Origin: an uncultured Desulfobacterales bacterium
GTDB lineage: Bacteria; Desulfobacterota; Desulfobacteria; Desulfobacterales; JAFDCJ01
Reading direction: 5' to 3'
Assembly: GCA_945787595.1 (NCBI GenBank)
Contig: CALZJV010000257.1
Span: forward strand, 1-11,353
DNA: 11,353 nt
Both the position numbers and the translations under genes were made by a program. Every line of letters begins with the position of its first letter. The stretch's first letter is position 1. This document shows positions 1-7,438 of the stretch, piece by piece. The notes under the pieces are model-generated. The model did no database searches. It was not told the origin of the DNA and worked only from the letters and a program-made list of their open reading frames with translations.

Positions 1-5
1 CCCAT

Positions 6-31
6 AAAAAAAAGCGGGATGAATATCCCAC
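6..31 (-). terminator. Intrinsic terminator of the ugp operon
   Basis: Read on the minus strand, a 7-bp stem (GTGGGAT / ATCCCGC, with one G-U pair) closes a 4-base loop and is followed at once by eight T residues. The G-U pair forms only in the minus-strand RNA and the U-run lies only on that side, so it acts on leftward transcripts. It sits about 245 bases past the last ugp coding remnant, with no other gene seen between, so it is the probable end of the ugp transcript. Bases 32-277 show no convincing gene. Confidence 0.75.
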
Positions 32-277
32 CTGGTTTTGCGCGGTTTTTTGAATTTTTTAAGTTGTTCTCTGAATATTTTATTACCTAATTATCTCGAC
101 TCGATTAAAAAAATGTAAAATTATCTATTTAATTCAATAGACTGAACATCCAGCAAACATGGTCATCACTACCACAGAGTGTAACGCAGGAGTGCTGAAG
201 GTCAAGAGATGAAAATGAATTTTTTAACTTATTTGGGCTAGAAATGAGAAAATAGAGGATTCCAAATCAACGAATCA

Positions 278-481
278 TTATTTTCCGATGCGGTTCCCGG
301 TTTCCAGGTCGAATAGATGTATTTTTTGCGGGGGAACGATCAAGGGCAGAATTGTGTGTTTTTTGAAATACTGGATATCGGTAAGACGTAGTGTTAGAGA
401 TGTTTTATCTTCTTCGAAATGGCCATTGACCAACGTGTCGGCATCCAGGAGTTCAACGTGATCCACTCGAGGAGTAATGCT
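278..481 (-). pseudogene. Remnant of a second ugpC (C-terminal TOBE part only)
   Basis: The 62 codons from the GTG at 466 to the TAA at 278 align without gaps to the last 62 residues of the intact UgpC encoded at 1373-2455 (35 of 62 identical by my count, sharing VDHVE, DADTLV/GADTLV, KIHLFD/KLHLFD and GNRI). Similarity seems to continue a few codons upstream to about 481. Everything N-terminal to this (Walker A, Q-loop, LSGGQ, Walker B) is absent, so it cannot be an ATPase. It starts right after the second ugpE stop, where a functional ugpC would start, so it looks like a duplicated ugpC that suffered a ~290-codon deletion. An AGGAG at 480-484 is 13 bases from the GTG, too far for good initiation. 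There are no stops in the remaining frame, so a short TOBE-like peptide cannot be excluded. Confidence 0.8.
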
Positions 482-487
482 CCTTCT

Positions 488-1333
488 TTATTTCTCCGTT
501 TCCACTAATCCCTTGACAAATAGGCGCTGCATGACAAGAATCACCAAAACCGGTGGCAGCATGGCCAGAATTGCTACCGCCATTGTCAGGTTCCACTCCG
601 GTATCGCGTCGGCTACAAAAAGCATTCTCTGGATATGCATGACGATTGTGGACATTTTTGTCTCGGTCGTAATCAGCAACGGCCACAAGTATTGGTTCCA
701 GCCGTAAATGAAGAGAATCACTATCAGTGCTGCGATGTTAGTTCGGGACAACGGTAGCAGGATGGTCAGAAAGAAACGGATCGGACCCGCACCATCGACG
801 CGGGCAGCCTCGATCAGCTCATCCGGCACCGTCATGAAGAACTGGCGAAACAAAAAGGTGGCGGTGGCCGAGGCAATAAGGGGGAGGGTTAGTCCTGTAT
901 AGGTGTTCAGCAGGCCAAGATCGGCTACTATCTTGTAGGTGGGTAGGATACGCACTTCTACCGGCAACATCAGGGTCATAAAAATTATCCAGAAAAAAAA
1001 CATCCTGAGTGGAAACCGGAAGTAAACGATGGCGAAGGCTGAAATAAGGGAGATTGCAATCTTTCCGACGACGATGCTGACAGCCATAATCAGGCTATTC
1101 AACATCATTAATCCAACCGGAACGCCGCCAGCCGTTTTTTTGCCTGTCGTGAGGACGGTCTTGTAGTTCTCGAAGGTGTTATCACCAAACCACGGTTGCA
1201 CGGTAGTCGCTATGTCTTTTTTGTGGTGGGTCGATGCGACCAGTGCGACATAAATTGGGAAGATGATGAGGGCGATACCCATAATCAGGATCGCGTGAGT
1301 CAGAATCGTTCGATATGGTCTGTTTTCGACCAT
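488..1333 (-). CDS. ugpE: Second UgpE-like permease of the glycerol-3-phosphate ABC importer
   Basis: This is an inner-membrane permease subunit of the MalG/UgpE type (BPD_transp_1 family), 281 residues if started at the second of two adjacent ATGs, the length of the other UgpE in this window. The two align without gaps; I count 214 of 281 identical (about 76%). Differences pile up in the first 100 residues (about 40), including the first periplasmic stretch, while the last 181 differ at only about 27. The cytoplasmic EAA loop that docks on the ATPase is intact (EAARVDGAGPIRFF, residues ~175-188). The gene lies 39 bases after ugpC and has only a weak ribosome-binding site (GGGAG, 13 bases before the first ATG at 1336). 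It is followed by a ugpC remnant, so any ATP hydrolysis must come from the single intact UgpC. It probably arose by tandem duplication of ugpE-ugpC; it may pair with UgpA as an alternative to UgpE, or be redundant. Confidence 0.9.
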   Translation of the reverse strand: MVENRPYRTILTHAILIMGIALIIFPIYVALVASTHHKKDIATTVQPWFGDNTFENYKTVLTTGKKTAGGVPVGLMMLNSLIMAVSIVVGKIAISLISAFAIVYFRFPLRMFFFWIIFMTLMLPVEVRILPTYKIVADLGLLNTYTGLTLPLIASATATFLFRQFFMTVPDELIEAARVDGAGPIRFFLTILLPLSRTNIAALIVILFIYGWNQYLWPLLITTETKMSTIVMHIQRMLFVADAIPEWNLTMAVAILAMLPPVLVILVMQRLFVKGLVETEK

Positions 1334-1372
1334 CATCTTGTCGCAAGATCTCCCACAAAAACACCCGGCTCT

Positions 1373-2455
1373 TTAGTCCTCAATACGATTCCCGCTATCT
1401 TTATCAAACAGGTGCAGTTTTTCGGCAGGGGCAGCCAATGGTAAAACCGTACCTTTTTTGATGTGATGTATATCCGGAAGACGAATGGTTAGAAATGCTC
1501 CGTTTCCACCTATATGACCGTGGACAAGAGTATCGGCACCAAGCGTTTCCACATGATCTACTTTTATATGCATGGTACCGGCGCCTTCCTCGGTTAACTC
1601 GAAATGCTCGGGCCGAATTCCTAAAATGACTTTTTGCCCTCCAAAATTGGGCAGGCCTGAATTGCTGAGTGGCAAAGTGTCGCTGCCGGGAAGTTCGACC
1701 GCCAAACCATTATTGCTCAACTGGGCATCAAAAAAATTCATCGCGGGTGAGCCGATAAAACCGGCAACAAACCGGGTCGCCGGCCGCTCATATACTTCCA
1801 GGGGCGAGCCGATTTGCTGCACATGCCCATCCTCTAAAATTATCAGCCGGTCGCCGAGGGTCATGGCTTCCACCTGGTCGTGGGTGACATAGACACTTGT
1901 AATTCCAAGATTTTCGTGAAGATTCCTGAGTTCAAGTCGCATCTGAACACGCAGTTTGGCATCAAGGTTGCTCAGTGGTTCGTCAAAGAGAAATACTTTG
2001 GGTTCGCGCACAATGCACCGGCCCATGGCAACCCGTTGGCGCTGACCGCCTGAGAGCTGTCGGGGCTTACGATCCAGGAATTCGGTAAGCTCAAGGATTT
2101 CGGCCGCATTATGCACTCTTTTCTTGATTTCGTCCTTGGGCATCTTGCGGATCTTGAGGCCGTACGCCATGTTTTTAAAGACGGTCATGTGCGGGTAGAG
2201 GGCATAGTTTTGGAAAACCATGGCAATATCACGGTCCGCCGGCTCCAACTCATTGACGATTTTTCCATCAATGCTAATTTCACCTTTGGTAATTATTTCA
2301 AGGCCGGCAATCATGCGCAGAGCTGTGGATTTACCGCAACCAGAGGGCCCCAAAATTGCCACAAACTCACCGGAATGAATTTCACAATTGATTCCGTGAA
2401 TGACCTCATTTTTTCCGAAAGATTTATAGACATTTTTTAGAGTTACATTCGCCAT
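1373..2455 (-). CDS. ugpC: UgpC, ATPase of the glycerol-3-phosphate importer
   Basis: This 360-residue ABC ATPase of the MalK/UgpC (CUT1) type works as a cytoplasmic homodimer driving import through UgpA-UgpE. Visible motifs are Walker A GPSGCGKST (36-44), Q-loop glutamine 82 in MVFQNYALYPHM, signature LSGGQ (134-138), Walker B VFLFDEP (154-160), D-loop SNLD (162-165) and switch histidine 192 in VTHDQVEAM. The C-terminal third is the TOBE/OB regulatory region ending in HLFDKDSGNRIED. The length is typical of UgpC/MalK. It starts 10 bases after the ugpE stop; the Shine-Dalgarno GGAG overlaps that stop (TAGGAG), so translation is probably coupled. It is the only complete ATPase in the operon and must serve both UgpE copies if both are used. 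MalK-type sugar ATPases are similar, but the UgpB/A/E neighbours make UgpC the better call. Confidence 0.94.
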   Translation of the reverse strand: MANVTLKNVYKSFGKNEVIHGINCEIHSGEFVAILGPSGCGKSTALRMIAGLEIITKGEISIDGKIVNELEPADRDIAMVFQNYALYPHMTVFKNMAYGLKIRKMPKDEIKKRVHNAAEILELTEFLDRKPRQLSGGQRQRVAMGRCIVREPKVFLFDEPLSNLDAKLRVQMRLELRNLHENLGITSVYVTHDQVEAMTLGDRLIILEDGHVQQIGSPLEVYERPATRFVAGFIGSPAMNFFDAQLSNNGLAVELPGSDTLPLSNSGLPNFGGQKVILGIRPEHFELTEEGAGTMHIKVDHVETLGADTLVHGHIGGNGAFLTIRLPDIHHIKKGTVLPLAAPAEKLHLFDKDSGNRIED

Positions 2456-2465
2456 AAAAACACTC

Positions 2466-3311
2466 CTACTTCTCGGTTTCGATTAAGCCTTTAACAAACT
2501 GTCGCTGCAGTACCAGGATGACAACCACCGGAGGCAACATCGCTAGAATTGCCGTCGCCATCGTGATATTCCACTCGTTGACAGCATCAGGCACATAGAG
2601 CATGGCCTGAATGCCCATGACAATCGTAGTCATGTTCTTTTCCTGGGTGATCAAAAGTGGCCAGAGATATTGATTCCAGCCGTAAATAAAAAGAATCACG
2701 CAAAGCGCCGCTATATTTGTGCGGGACAGCGGCAGCAGAATATCGAAGAAGAAACGAATCGGACCCGCGCCGTCGACCCTGGCCGCCTCGGTGAGTTCGT
2801 CAGGAACCGTTAGAAAAAATTGTCGGAAAAGAAAGGTGGCTGTGGCAGAAGCGATCAGTGGTAAGGTCAATCCCGTATAAGTGTTCAAAAGACCGAGGCT
2901 GGCCACTACAGCGTAGGTGGGCAAGATACGGACTTCGACCGGCAGCATCAACGTCATAAAAATAATCCAGAAAAACACCATCCGGAACCGAAAACGAAAA
3001 TAGACGATGGCATAAGCGGAGAGGATGGAAATAGAGATTTTGCCAAAGACGATGCCGAGTGCCATTATTAAACTGTTCCACATCATTACGCCTACCGGTA
3101 TCCCCCCGGTTGTCGATTTGCCCGCCTGCAAGACCGTCGTATAATTTTCAACCAGGTTGCTTCCAAACCAGCCCTGGACCGTCATCAATACGTCCGAAGC
3201 CTCATGGGTTGATGCTACGAAGGTAATATAGATCGGAAAGAGAACGATAATTATAGCCAAAACCAGCACGGCATGGGTCAGGACGGTCAGAAAAGGACGA
3301 TTTTGAACCAT
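2466..3311 (-). CDS. ugpE: UgpE, permease of the glycerol-3-phosphate importer
   Basis: This 281-residue inner-membrane permease matches the length and, from memory, long stretches of E. coli UgpE (for example the LMLPVEVRI and SATATFLFRQFF segments and the GWNQYLWPLLI stretch). It should have about six membrane helices. The EAA coupling loop EAARVDGAGPIRFF (about 175-188) lies between the fourth and fifth helices and contacts UgpC. It forms a heterodimeric pore with UgpA. Its ATG shares one base with the ugpA stop (TAATG), and a strong ribosome-binding site AAAGGAGGG lies inside the end of ugpA, so the two are translationally coupled. A 76%-identical second copy lies downstream of ugpC. Confidence 0.94.
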   Translation of the reverse strand: MVQNRPFLTVLTHAVLVLAIIIVLFPIYITFVASTHEASDVLMTVQGWFGSNLVENYTTVLQAGKSTTGGIPVGVMMWNSLIMALGIVFGKISISILSAYAIVYFRFRFRMVFFWIIFMTLMLPVEVRILPTYAVVASLGLLNTYTGLTLPLIASATATFLFRQFFLTVPDELTEAARVDGAGPIRFFFDILLPLSRTNIAALCVILFIYGWNQYLWPLLITQEKNMTTIVMGIQAMLYVPDAVNEWNITMATAILAMLPPVVVILVLQRQFVKGLIETEK

Positions 3312-4192
3312 TAGTATTGGACCCTCCTTTCAAGGTAGCGGAACTGAATTACCGTCAGTGTTACGACGATTGCCATCAATACAACTGATTGGGCGGCCGA
3401 ACCACCGAGATCAAGCCCGATGAAACCGTCGCTGTAAACTTTGTAAACCAGGATATCCGTGGCCTTGTAGGGCCCCCCCTGGGTGACGGCGTGGATGATG
3501 CCGAACGTATCGAAAAAAGCATAGACCACGTTTACCACCAGGAGAAAGAAAGTAGTTGGCGACAGCAGCGGAAAGACAATGGTCCAGAATCTTTTGGCAG
3601 GCCGGGCACCGTCGATCGCGGCTGCTTCGATCAGTGATTTGGGGATCATTTGCAGCCCGGCCAAAAAAAACAGGAAATTGTATGCAATCTGCTTCCAGGA
3701 AGCCGCGATCACAACCAGCACCATGGCTTGTCTGCCATTCAGAACATGGTTCCAGTTGTAACCGAGTGACTTGAGGGTCAGCGCCAGGATGCCGTTGGTC
3801 GGGCTGAACATAAAAAGCCACAAGACACCGGCCACGGCCGGAGCCACCGCATAGGGCCACAGGAGGGCGGCTTTATAGACCGCGGCCCCTTTGATTACCC
3901 GGTCGGCCATTACAGCAAAAAGCAGCGCGGTTGACAGGGCCAGGAAAGAGGTCGAGACACTAAATATAAACGTGGTTTTAAGCGAGCCCAGATAGTGTGG
4001 ATCGGAAAACAGTTCGATGAAATTATCAAACCAAACAAATTCGCTGCTCAAGCCGAAAGGATCCTCAATGAAAACCGACTGTTTCAGTGCCTGGCTCGCC
4101 GGCCAGATGAAAAAAACCAAGGTGATAACGATTTGGGGTGTCACTAATAGGTAGGGCAACCAACGGTTTTTGAATACAACACGTTTTTCCAT
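3311..4192 (-). CDS. ugpA: UgpA, permease of the glycerol-3-phosphate importer
   Basis: This 293-residue inner-membrane permease of the MalF/UgpA type closely resembles E. coli UgpA (295 residues, from memory) from the N-terminal [11 protein letters not shown] to the C-terminal SAAQSVVLM and [12 protein letters not shown]. The hydrophobic segments fit six membrane helices, starting at about residues 13-32. The EAA loop [15 protein letters not shown] (about 189-203) is intact, so it can couple to UgpC. It partners UgpE and possibly the second UgpE copy; only one ugpA exists in this window. The start codon has a weak ribosome-binding site (TAGG about 8 bases upstream), in contrast to the strong one of ugpE. 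It is 338 bases downstream of ugpB, with a strong hairpin in between. Confidence 0.94.
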   Translation of the reverse strand: MEKRVVFKNRWLPYLLVTPQIVITLVFFIWPASQALKQSVFIEDPFGLSSEFVWFDNFIELFSDPHYLGSLKTTFIFSVSTSFLALSTALLFAVMADRVIKGAAVYKAALLWPYAVAPAVAGVLWLFMFSPTNGILALTLKSLGYNWNHVLNGRQAMVLVVIAASWKQIAYNFLFFLAGLQMIPKSLIEAAAIDGARPAKRFWTIVFPLLSPTTFFLLVVNVVYAFFDTFGIIHAVTQGGPYKATDILVYKVYSDGFIGLDLGGSAAQSVVLMAIVVTLTVIQFRYLERRVQY

Positions 4193-4481
4193 TTTTTAAA
4201 CCTAATTAATCCGCCTTGAATAATAGTCTATCCAGGGTATATTAAATTATTCATTGCAACCTGAAAAAACTTGTTAGGCCTATGCGCCGGCGGCTTAATT
4301 ATTTTATGCTGCGCATATTTTTTCTTTTTTAAATCTTTATTTAATGATCACTGCTCTTGCAGAACGAAAATTAATCGAAATTAACTAATTGAAACCTTGA
4401 GCTATTTTTCGATTTTTAGCAGAACAGTCCAATTTTCTTGCGCCTTAACAAGCCATCATTTTTTTAAGCTGAAGAGAAGCG

Positions 4482-4510
4482 CTGAGCCGCCGAAAATTCC
4501 GGCGGCTCAG
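4482..4510 (-). promoter_or_regulatory. Intercistronic hairpin between ugpB and ugpA
   Basis: A perfect 11-bp inverted repeat (CTGAGCCGCCG / CGGCGGCTCAG) with a 7-base loop begins about 20 bases after the ugpB stop. On the minus strand it is followed by CGCTTCTCTTCAGC, not a U-run, so it is not a standard intrinsic terminator. The likely role, by analogy with hairpins after binding-protein genes in other ABC operons such as malE, is to protect the ugpB message or to attenuate reading into ugpA, giving more binding protein than permease. The rest of 4193-4530 is AT-rich; I see no gene and no convincing promoter for ugpA in it. Confidence 0.65.
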
Positions 4511-4530
4511 GTTCTGTATTGCCGTAAAGG

Positions 4531-5841
4531 TTACTTGTTGGCACGCTCAAACTTGCGAAGCAATTTGTTACCGCGAGACGCCGCATCATCAAGTCCCTGC
4601 TGGGCGGTTTTCTGCCCGCCCCAGATTGCCTCGAGTTCTTCATTGATGATGTCACGAATCTGCACAAAGCTGCCAAGGCGCAGGCCTTTTGAGTTTGCCG
4701 TCGGTTTGCCGCTCATCTGGACGACGGCAACATCGCGGCCCTCGTTCTTTTCGTAATAACCGATGGCCTTGGTCAACTCGTAGGCGGCATTGGTGATCGG
4801 GACATAGCCGGTGTTTTGATGCCAGAAAGCCTGGACAAATACATCGGACATGTAATTCATGAACTTGGCAACGCCCTTGTATTCTGCTTTATCTCTGCCT
4901 TTGAGCACCCACAGGGTCGCGCCACCGATAATGCTGTTTTGAGGCGCGCCTTGGACCTCCGACCAGTAAGGCAGCTGGCTGGTGCCGAATTCAAATTTAG
5001 CGGCGCTCAGCAGTCCGCCGTAATAGGCCGACGAATTCATCAGCATGGCCGCCTTGCCTTCCGAAAACAACGGGTTGCCGTCACCCCTGCGACCACCGTA
5101 CACGAAGACCTTATCTTTTTGCCAGTCGGCCAACTTCTGGATGTGTTTTACATGCAACGGGCTGTTAAAGGCGAATTCGGTATCTAAGCCGGCAAAGCCG
5201 TTTTCTTTGGTGGCAAACGGAACATTGTGCCAGGCGCTGAAATTCTCAAGCTGCACCCAGGACTGCCAACCGGTAACGAAACCGTATTCCACGACACCGG
5301 CCGCGATCATCTTCTTACTAAATGATTCCACTTCCTCCCAGGTTTTAGGCGGTCGATCGAGCCCTACCTTTTTAAAGGCCTCCTTGTTCCAGAAGACAAC
5401 CGGTGTGGAACTGTTAAACGGCATCGACAATAATTTGCCGTCGGTGGTGGTGTAATATCCGATAACCGATGAAAGATACCGGCTCTCATCAAATGGTTCG
5501 CCACTTTCGGCCATCAACTGATACACCGGATAGACGGCACCCTCGGCGGCCATCATGGTTGCCGTACCGACTTCAAATACCTGCACAATATGGGGTCCTT
5601 GACCGGAACGAAAAGCCGCAACTGCAGCCGTCATGGTTTCGGTATAGTTGCCCTTGTATACGGGTTTGACCATATATTCTGATTGGCTGGCGTTAAAACC
5701 GGCACAGATATCGTTGACCCGCTCACCCAGGACACCTCCCATGGCGTGCCACCATTGGACCTCAGTGGCTGACTGCGCACCGCCCACGGCAAAAGCCCAC
5801 ACGAATACACAAACGGCTAAAACCATAAAACATTTTTTCAT
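4531..5841 (-). CDS. ugpB: UgpB, periplasmic glycerol-3-phosphate / glycerophosphodiester-binding protein
   Basis: This 436-residue periplasmic binding protein (SBP_bac_1 type) delivers ligand to UgpA-UgpE. The N-terminus is a signal peptide: MKKC, a hydrophobic stretch to about residue 22, and a likely signal peptidase I site after AQS or QSA (24/25), giving a mature start near TEVQWWHAM. Segments recalled from E. coli UgpB as lining the ligand pocket are kept: YKGNYTE, the glutamate of FEVGTATMM, PFNSSTPVVFWN, the tryptophan region GWQSWVQLENFSAWH, IIGGATLWV, HQNTGYVPIT and KGLRLGSFVQIR. The length matches the family. The start is the ATG at 5841, not the one at 5859, because GGGAGGG lies 6-7 bases upstream and the signal peptide then begins at MKK. 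It is the first gene of the operon, divergent from the phosphodiesterase gene. Confidence 0.95.
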   Translation of the reverse strand: MKKCFMVLAVCVFVWAFAVGGAQSATEVQWWHAMGGVLGERVNDICAGFNASQSEYMVKPVYKGNYTETMTAAVAAFRSGQGPHIVQVFEVGTATMMAAEGAVYPVYQLMAESGEPFDESRYLSSVIGYYTTTDGKLLSMPFNSSTPVVFWNKEAFKKVGLDRPPKTWEEVESFSKKMIAAGVVEYGFVTGWQSWVQLENFSAWHNVPFATKENGFAGLDTEFAFNSPLHVKHIQKLADWQKDKVFVYGGRRGDGNPLFSEGKAAMLMNSSAYYGGLLSAAKFEFGTSQLPYWSEVQGAPQNSIIGGATLWVLKGRDKAEYKGVAKFMNYMSDVFVQAFWHQNTGYVPITNAAYELTKAIGYYEKNEGRDVAVVQMSGKPTANSKGLRLGSFVQIRDIINEELEAIWGGQKTAQQGLDDAASRGNKLLRKFERANK

Positions 5842-5880
5842 TTGAAACCCTCCCTTCATTGATTAAGGTTAACGTTAGGG

Positions 5881-5904
5881 TTCAAGCTTATGATCAAGCT
5901 TCAA
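5881..5904. promoter_or_regulatory. Imperfect inverted repeat upstream of ugpB (possible operator)
   Basis: Two copies of AAGCTT, itself a palindrome, flank ATGATC, and outer TT and AA extend the symmetry with one mismatch per side, giving a 24-base near-palindrome. The same bases also contain the direct repeat TCAAGCTT at 12-base spacing. It lies 40 bases upstream of the ugpB start, where a repressor site or an mRNA leader hairpin would sit. The regulator is unknown. Confidence 0.35.
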
Positions 5905-6072
5905 CCTCTATCAGTAGCATCCAAACTCAGTTTATGTTTCGAAAAGAGGTGAAAAGTGAATTAGAATTTGATCAGAATTTTGCTAAACATTAATAAACAT
6001 CTATCGAATCAAATTGCGACTGCTCTATACGCTCAAACTGGACAAATTGTAAGATATTCGCCGCGAATGCTG

Positions 6073-6096
6073 AATCCGGGCTTTAAACGCCGGATT
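6073..6096. promoter_or_regulatory. Inverted repeat AATCCGG-N10-CCGGATT (possible operator)
   Basis: Perfect 7-base arms are separated by 10 bases (one helical turn), and the spacer contains the palindrome TTTAAA. Neither strand has a U-run after it, so it is not a terminator. It lies about 230 bases upstream of ugpB and about 170 upstream of the phosphodiesterase start, a reasonable place for a shared regulator site. The identity of any regulator is unknown. Confidence 0.35.
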
Positions 6097-6253
6097 GGTA
6101 GAGGAATCGTGAAATAAAGAAAAGAGCAAAATTAACAACAGCATATAATACGCAGATTAGATAATGATTAGTCAAGAAAATCTTTAAAATTTGTTATTTT
6201 GATATCAGCTAAATAATGTTATTGACTTGTCTATGTTTTGGGGAAACACAATT

Positions 6254-6258
6254 AGGAG
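6254..6258 (+). promoter_or_regulatory. Ribosome-binding site that fixes the phosphodiesterase start
   Basis: AGGAG ends 9 bases before the ATG at 6268. A TTG at 6259 in the same frame abuts the AGGAG directly and cannot be its start, so the ATG at 6268 (or the adjacent one at 6271) is preferred. Confidence 0.7.
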
Positions 6259-6267
6259 TTGAAATCC

Positions 6268-7293
6268 ATGATGAAATTAAAAAGTAAAATAACTCGTCCG
6301 TTGGTCGAAGCCCTTTTTGCACTGTTGATTCTTCCAGTGGTTTCCTCTTGCACCGCCGCAGAAAAAAGCAAGATGCCGCAAGACATCCAACAGATATCCG
6401 GCAAGATTGATATCATCGGGCATCGGGGTGCAGCCGGCCTTGCGCCTGAAAACACATTAGCCGCATTTAAAAAGGCATGTGAAATAGGAGTGAATTCAAT
6501 TGAGCTTGATGTTCTTTTGACTGCCGACGGCAACATCGTCGTCCATCACGATTACACCTTGAAACCGGAGATTACGCGCACGCCGGACGGGAAATGGTTG
6601 CAAAGTCCTGGTCCGCCTATCAAGGAATTAACCCTCGCAAATTTAAAAACCTACGATGTCGGCCGCCTGAAGCTCAACACCCGGTATTGGCGCCGATATC
6701 CCGATCAGCAACCCGTTGACGGCGAACGTATCCCAACCCTAGGAGAAGTAATATCACTGCTTAAAGCAAAATGCGATCCGGCCACACAACTATGGATTGA
6801 AATCAAAACGAATCCGGAAAAGCCGTATCTCACACCGGCCCCCGAAATCGTCGCCGATGCGGTGGTGCGTCTTTTGCGTATGCAAAATTTTACCGGTCGG
6901 GTCCGTATTCTTTCATTTGATTGGCGCGCCCTGGCGCATGTTCAAAAAATTGCACCGGAAATTCCGATGGTCTATCTTTCCCTTGAAGGCAAGGGCTTGA
7001 ACAACATTAAAGCAGGTCGGCCCGGAGCTTCCCCATGGATGGCCGGCCTTGACATCGATGATTTCCGTGGTTCGATACCGCAAGCGGTTAAGGCCGCCGG
7101 AGGCCGCTACTGGGCGCCTTATTATAAACATCTTACATATGGCCTCCTGAACGAAGCCCACGATCTGGGTATTCAGGTCTTTGTGTGGACGCCGGACAAG
7201 CGCAGTGCCATGGTGCGTCTCATTGAAATGGGAGTCGACGGCATTATCACAAACCGCCCCGATATACTCAAATCGGTCGTGGAATTACCGTAA
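6268..7293 (+). CDS. Glycerophosphodiester phosphodiesterase, predicted lipoprotein
   Basis: This 341-residue GDPD-family (TIM-barrel, metal-dependent) enzyme hydrolyses glycerophosphodiesters to glycerol-3-phosphate and an alcohol. Family motifs are clear: HRG (52-54), ENT (61-63), the metal-binding pair in IELD (E79, D81) and the second catalytic histidine in HHD (93-95). Further on are EIKTN, and near the C-terminus VWTPD and GVDGIITNRPD. The N-terminus has basic residues, a hydrophobic stretch and a lipobox VSSC with Cys28; the +2 residue is Thr, so outer-membrane sorting is expected. It is divergent from ugpB, and its product is a substrate of the UgpBAEC importer, so it may supply it from outside the inner membrane. 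It is longer than cytoplasmic UgpQ-type enzymes, having an insert at about 95-150, so I leave the symbol blank; GlpQ-like is the closest label. Confidence 0.92.
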   Translation: MMKLKSKITRPLVEALFALLILPVVSSCTAAEKSKMPQDIQQISGKIDIIGHRGAAGLAPENTLAAFKKACEIGVNSIELDVLLTADGNIVVHHDYTLKPEITRTPDGKWLQSPGPPIKELTLANLKTYDVGRLKLNTRYWRRYPDQQPVDGERIPTLGEVISLLKAKCDPATQLWIEIKTNPEKPYLTPAPEIVADAVVRLLRMQNFTGRVRILSFDWRALAHVQKIAPEIPMVYLSLEGKGLNNIKAGRPGASPWMAGLDIDDFRGSIPQAVKAAGGRYWAPYYKHLTYGLLNEAHDLGIQVFVWTPDKRSAMVRLIEMGVDGIITNRPDILKSVVELP

Positions 7294-7386
7294 AGTTCTT
7301 TTGGAAATTAAATCGTTTGGATCCTTGGTGCCTTTTGCTGAAAACATTTTATGAGCACATATGATCTGGATAGGCCCTGCCGTTTC

Positions 7387-7415
7387 TTGACACGTCCGAT
7401 CAAATCCCTTATCTT
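7387..7415 (+). promoter_or_regulatory. Possible sigma-70 promoter for sppA
   Basis: A perfect -35 TTGACA (7387-7392) is followed after 17 bases by TATCTT (7410-7415, four of six consensus bases). Transcription would start near 7422, leaving a ~75-base leader that contains the nonamer array. The gap between the phosphodiesterase and sppA (204 bases) makes an independent promoter reasonable. Confidence 0.5.
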
Positions 7416-7438
7416 GTGCTGAATAATTTCCACACAAT

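Larger units (their letters stand above)
5842..6267. promoter_or_regulatory. Divergent control region between ugpB and the phosphodiesterase gene
   Basis: About 425 AT-rich bases separate the two divergent start codons and must hold both promoters. On the plus strand TTGACT at 6222 is a plausible -35 but lacks a good -10 at 17 bases. On the minus strand TTCACT with CATAAA 18 bases further on is a weak candidate. I could not find a Pho box (two CTGTCAT half-repeats), which would be expected for a PhoB-controlled ugp operon like that of E. coli. Two inverted repeats in this region are listed separately as possible operators. No gene is visible. Confidence 0.45.

Noticed and set aside
278..466. 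Independent small gene for a stand-alone TOBE protein
   Set aside because: It aligns end to end with the UgpC C-terminus, has a poor start and sits where a full ugpC would be, so a remnant explains it better.
488..1336. Assembly artefact duplicating ugpE
   Set aside because: The copies differ at about a quarter of residues, so this is not a collapsed or repeated contig segment.
2111..2440. 109-codon plus-strand open frame
   Set aside because: It is antisense to the ugpC ATPase domain, whose motifs are intact on the minus strand.
4304..4332. Plus-strand terminator (TATGC-TGC-GCATA then T-rich run)
   Set aside because: The stem is only 5 bp and no plus-strand transcript is expected here; genes on both sides run leftwards.
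4397..4756. 119-codon plus-strand open frame
   Set aside because: It is antisense to ugpB and the hairpin, resembles no family I know, and has no ribosome-binding site I could see.
5842..5859. Upstream ATG of ugpB at 5859
   Set aside because: It lies before the strong GGGAGGG ribosome-binding site and would put MKGGFQ ahead of a normal signal peptide.
5881..5904. Pho box upstream of ugpB
   Set aside because: The direct repeat TCAAGCTT does not match CTGTCAT and its 12-base spacing differs from the 11-base Pho pattern.
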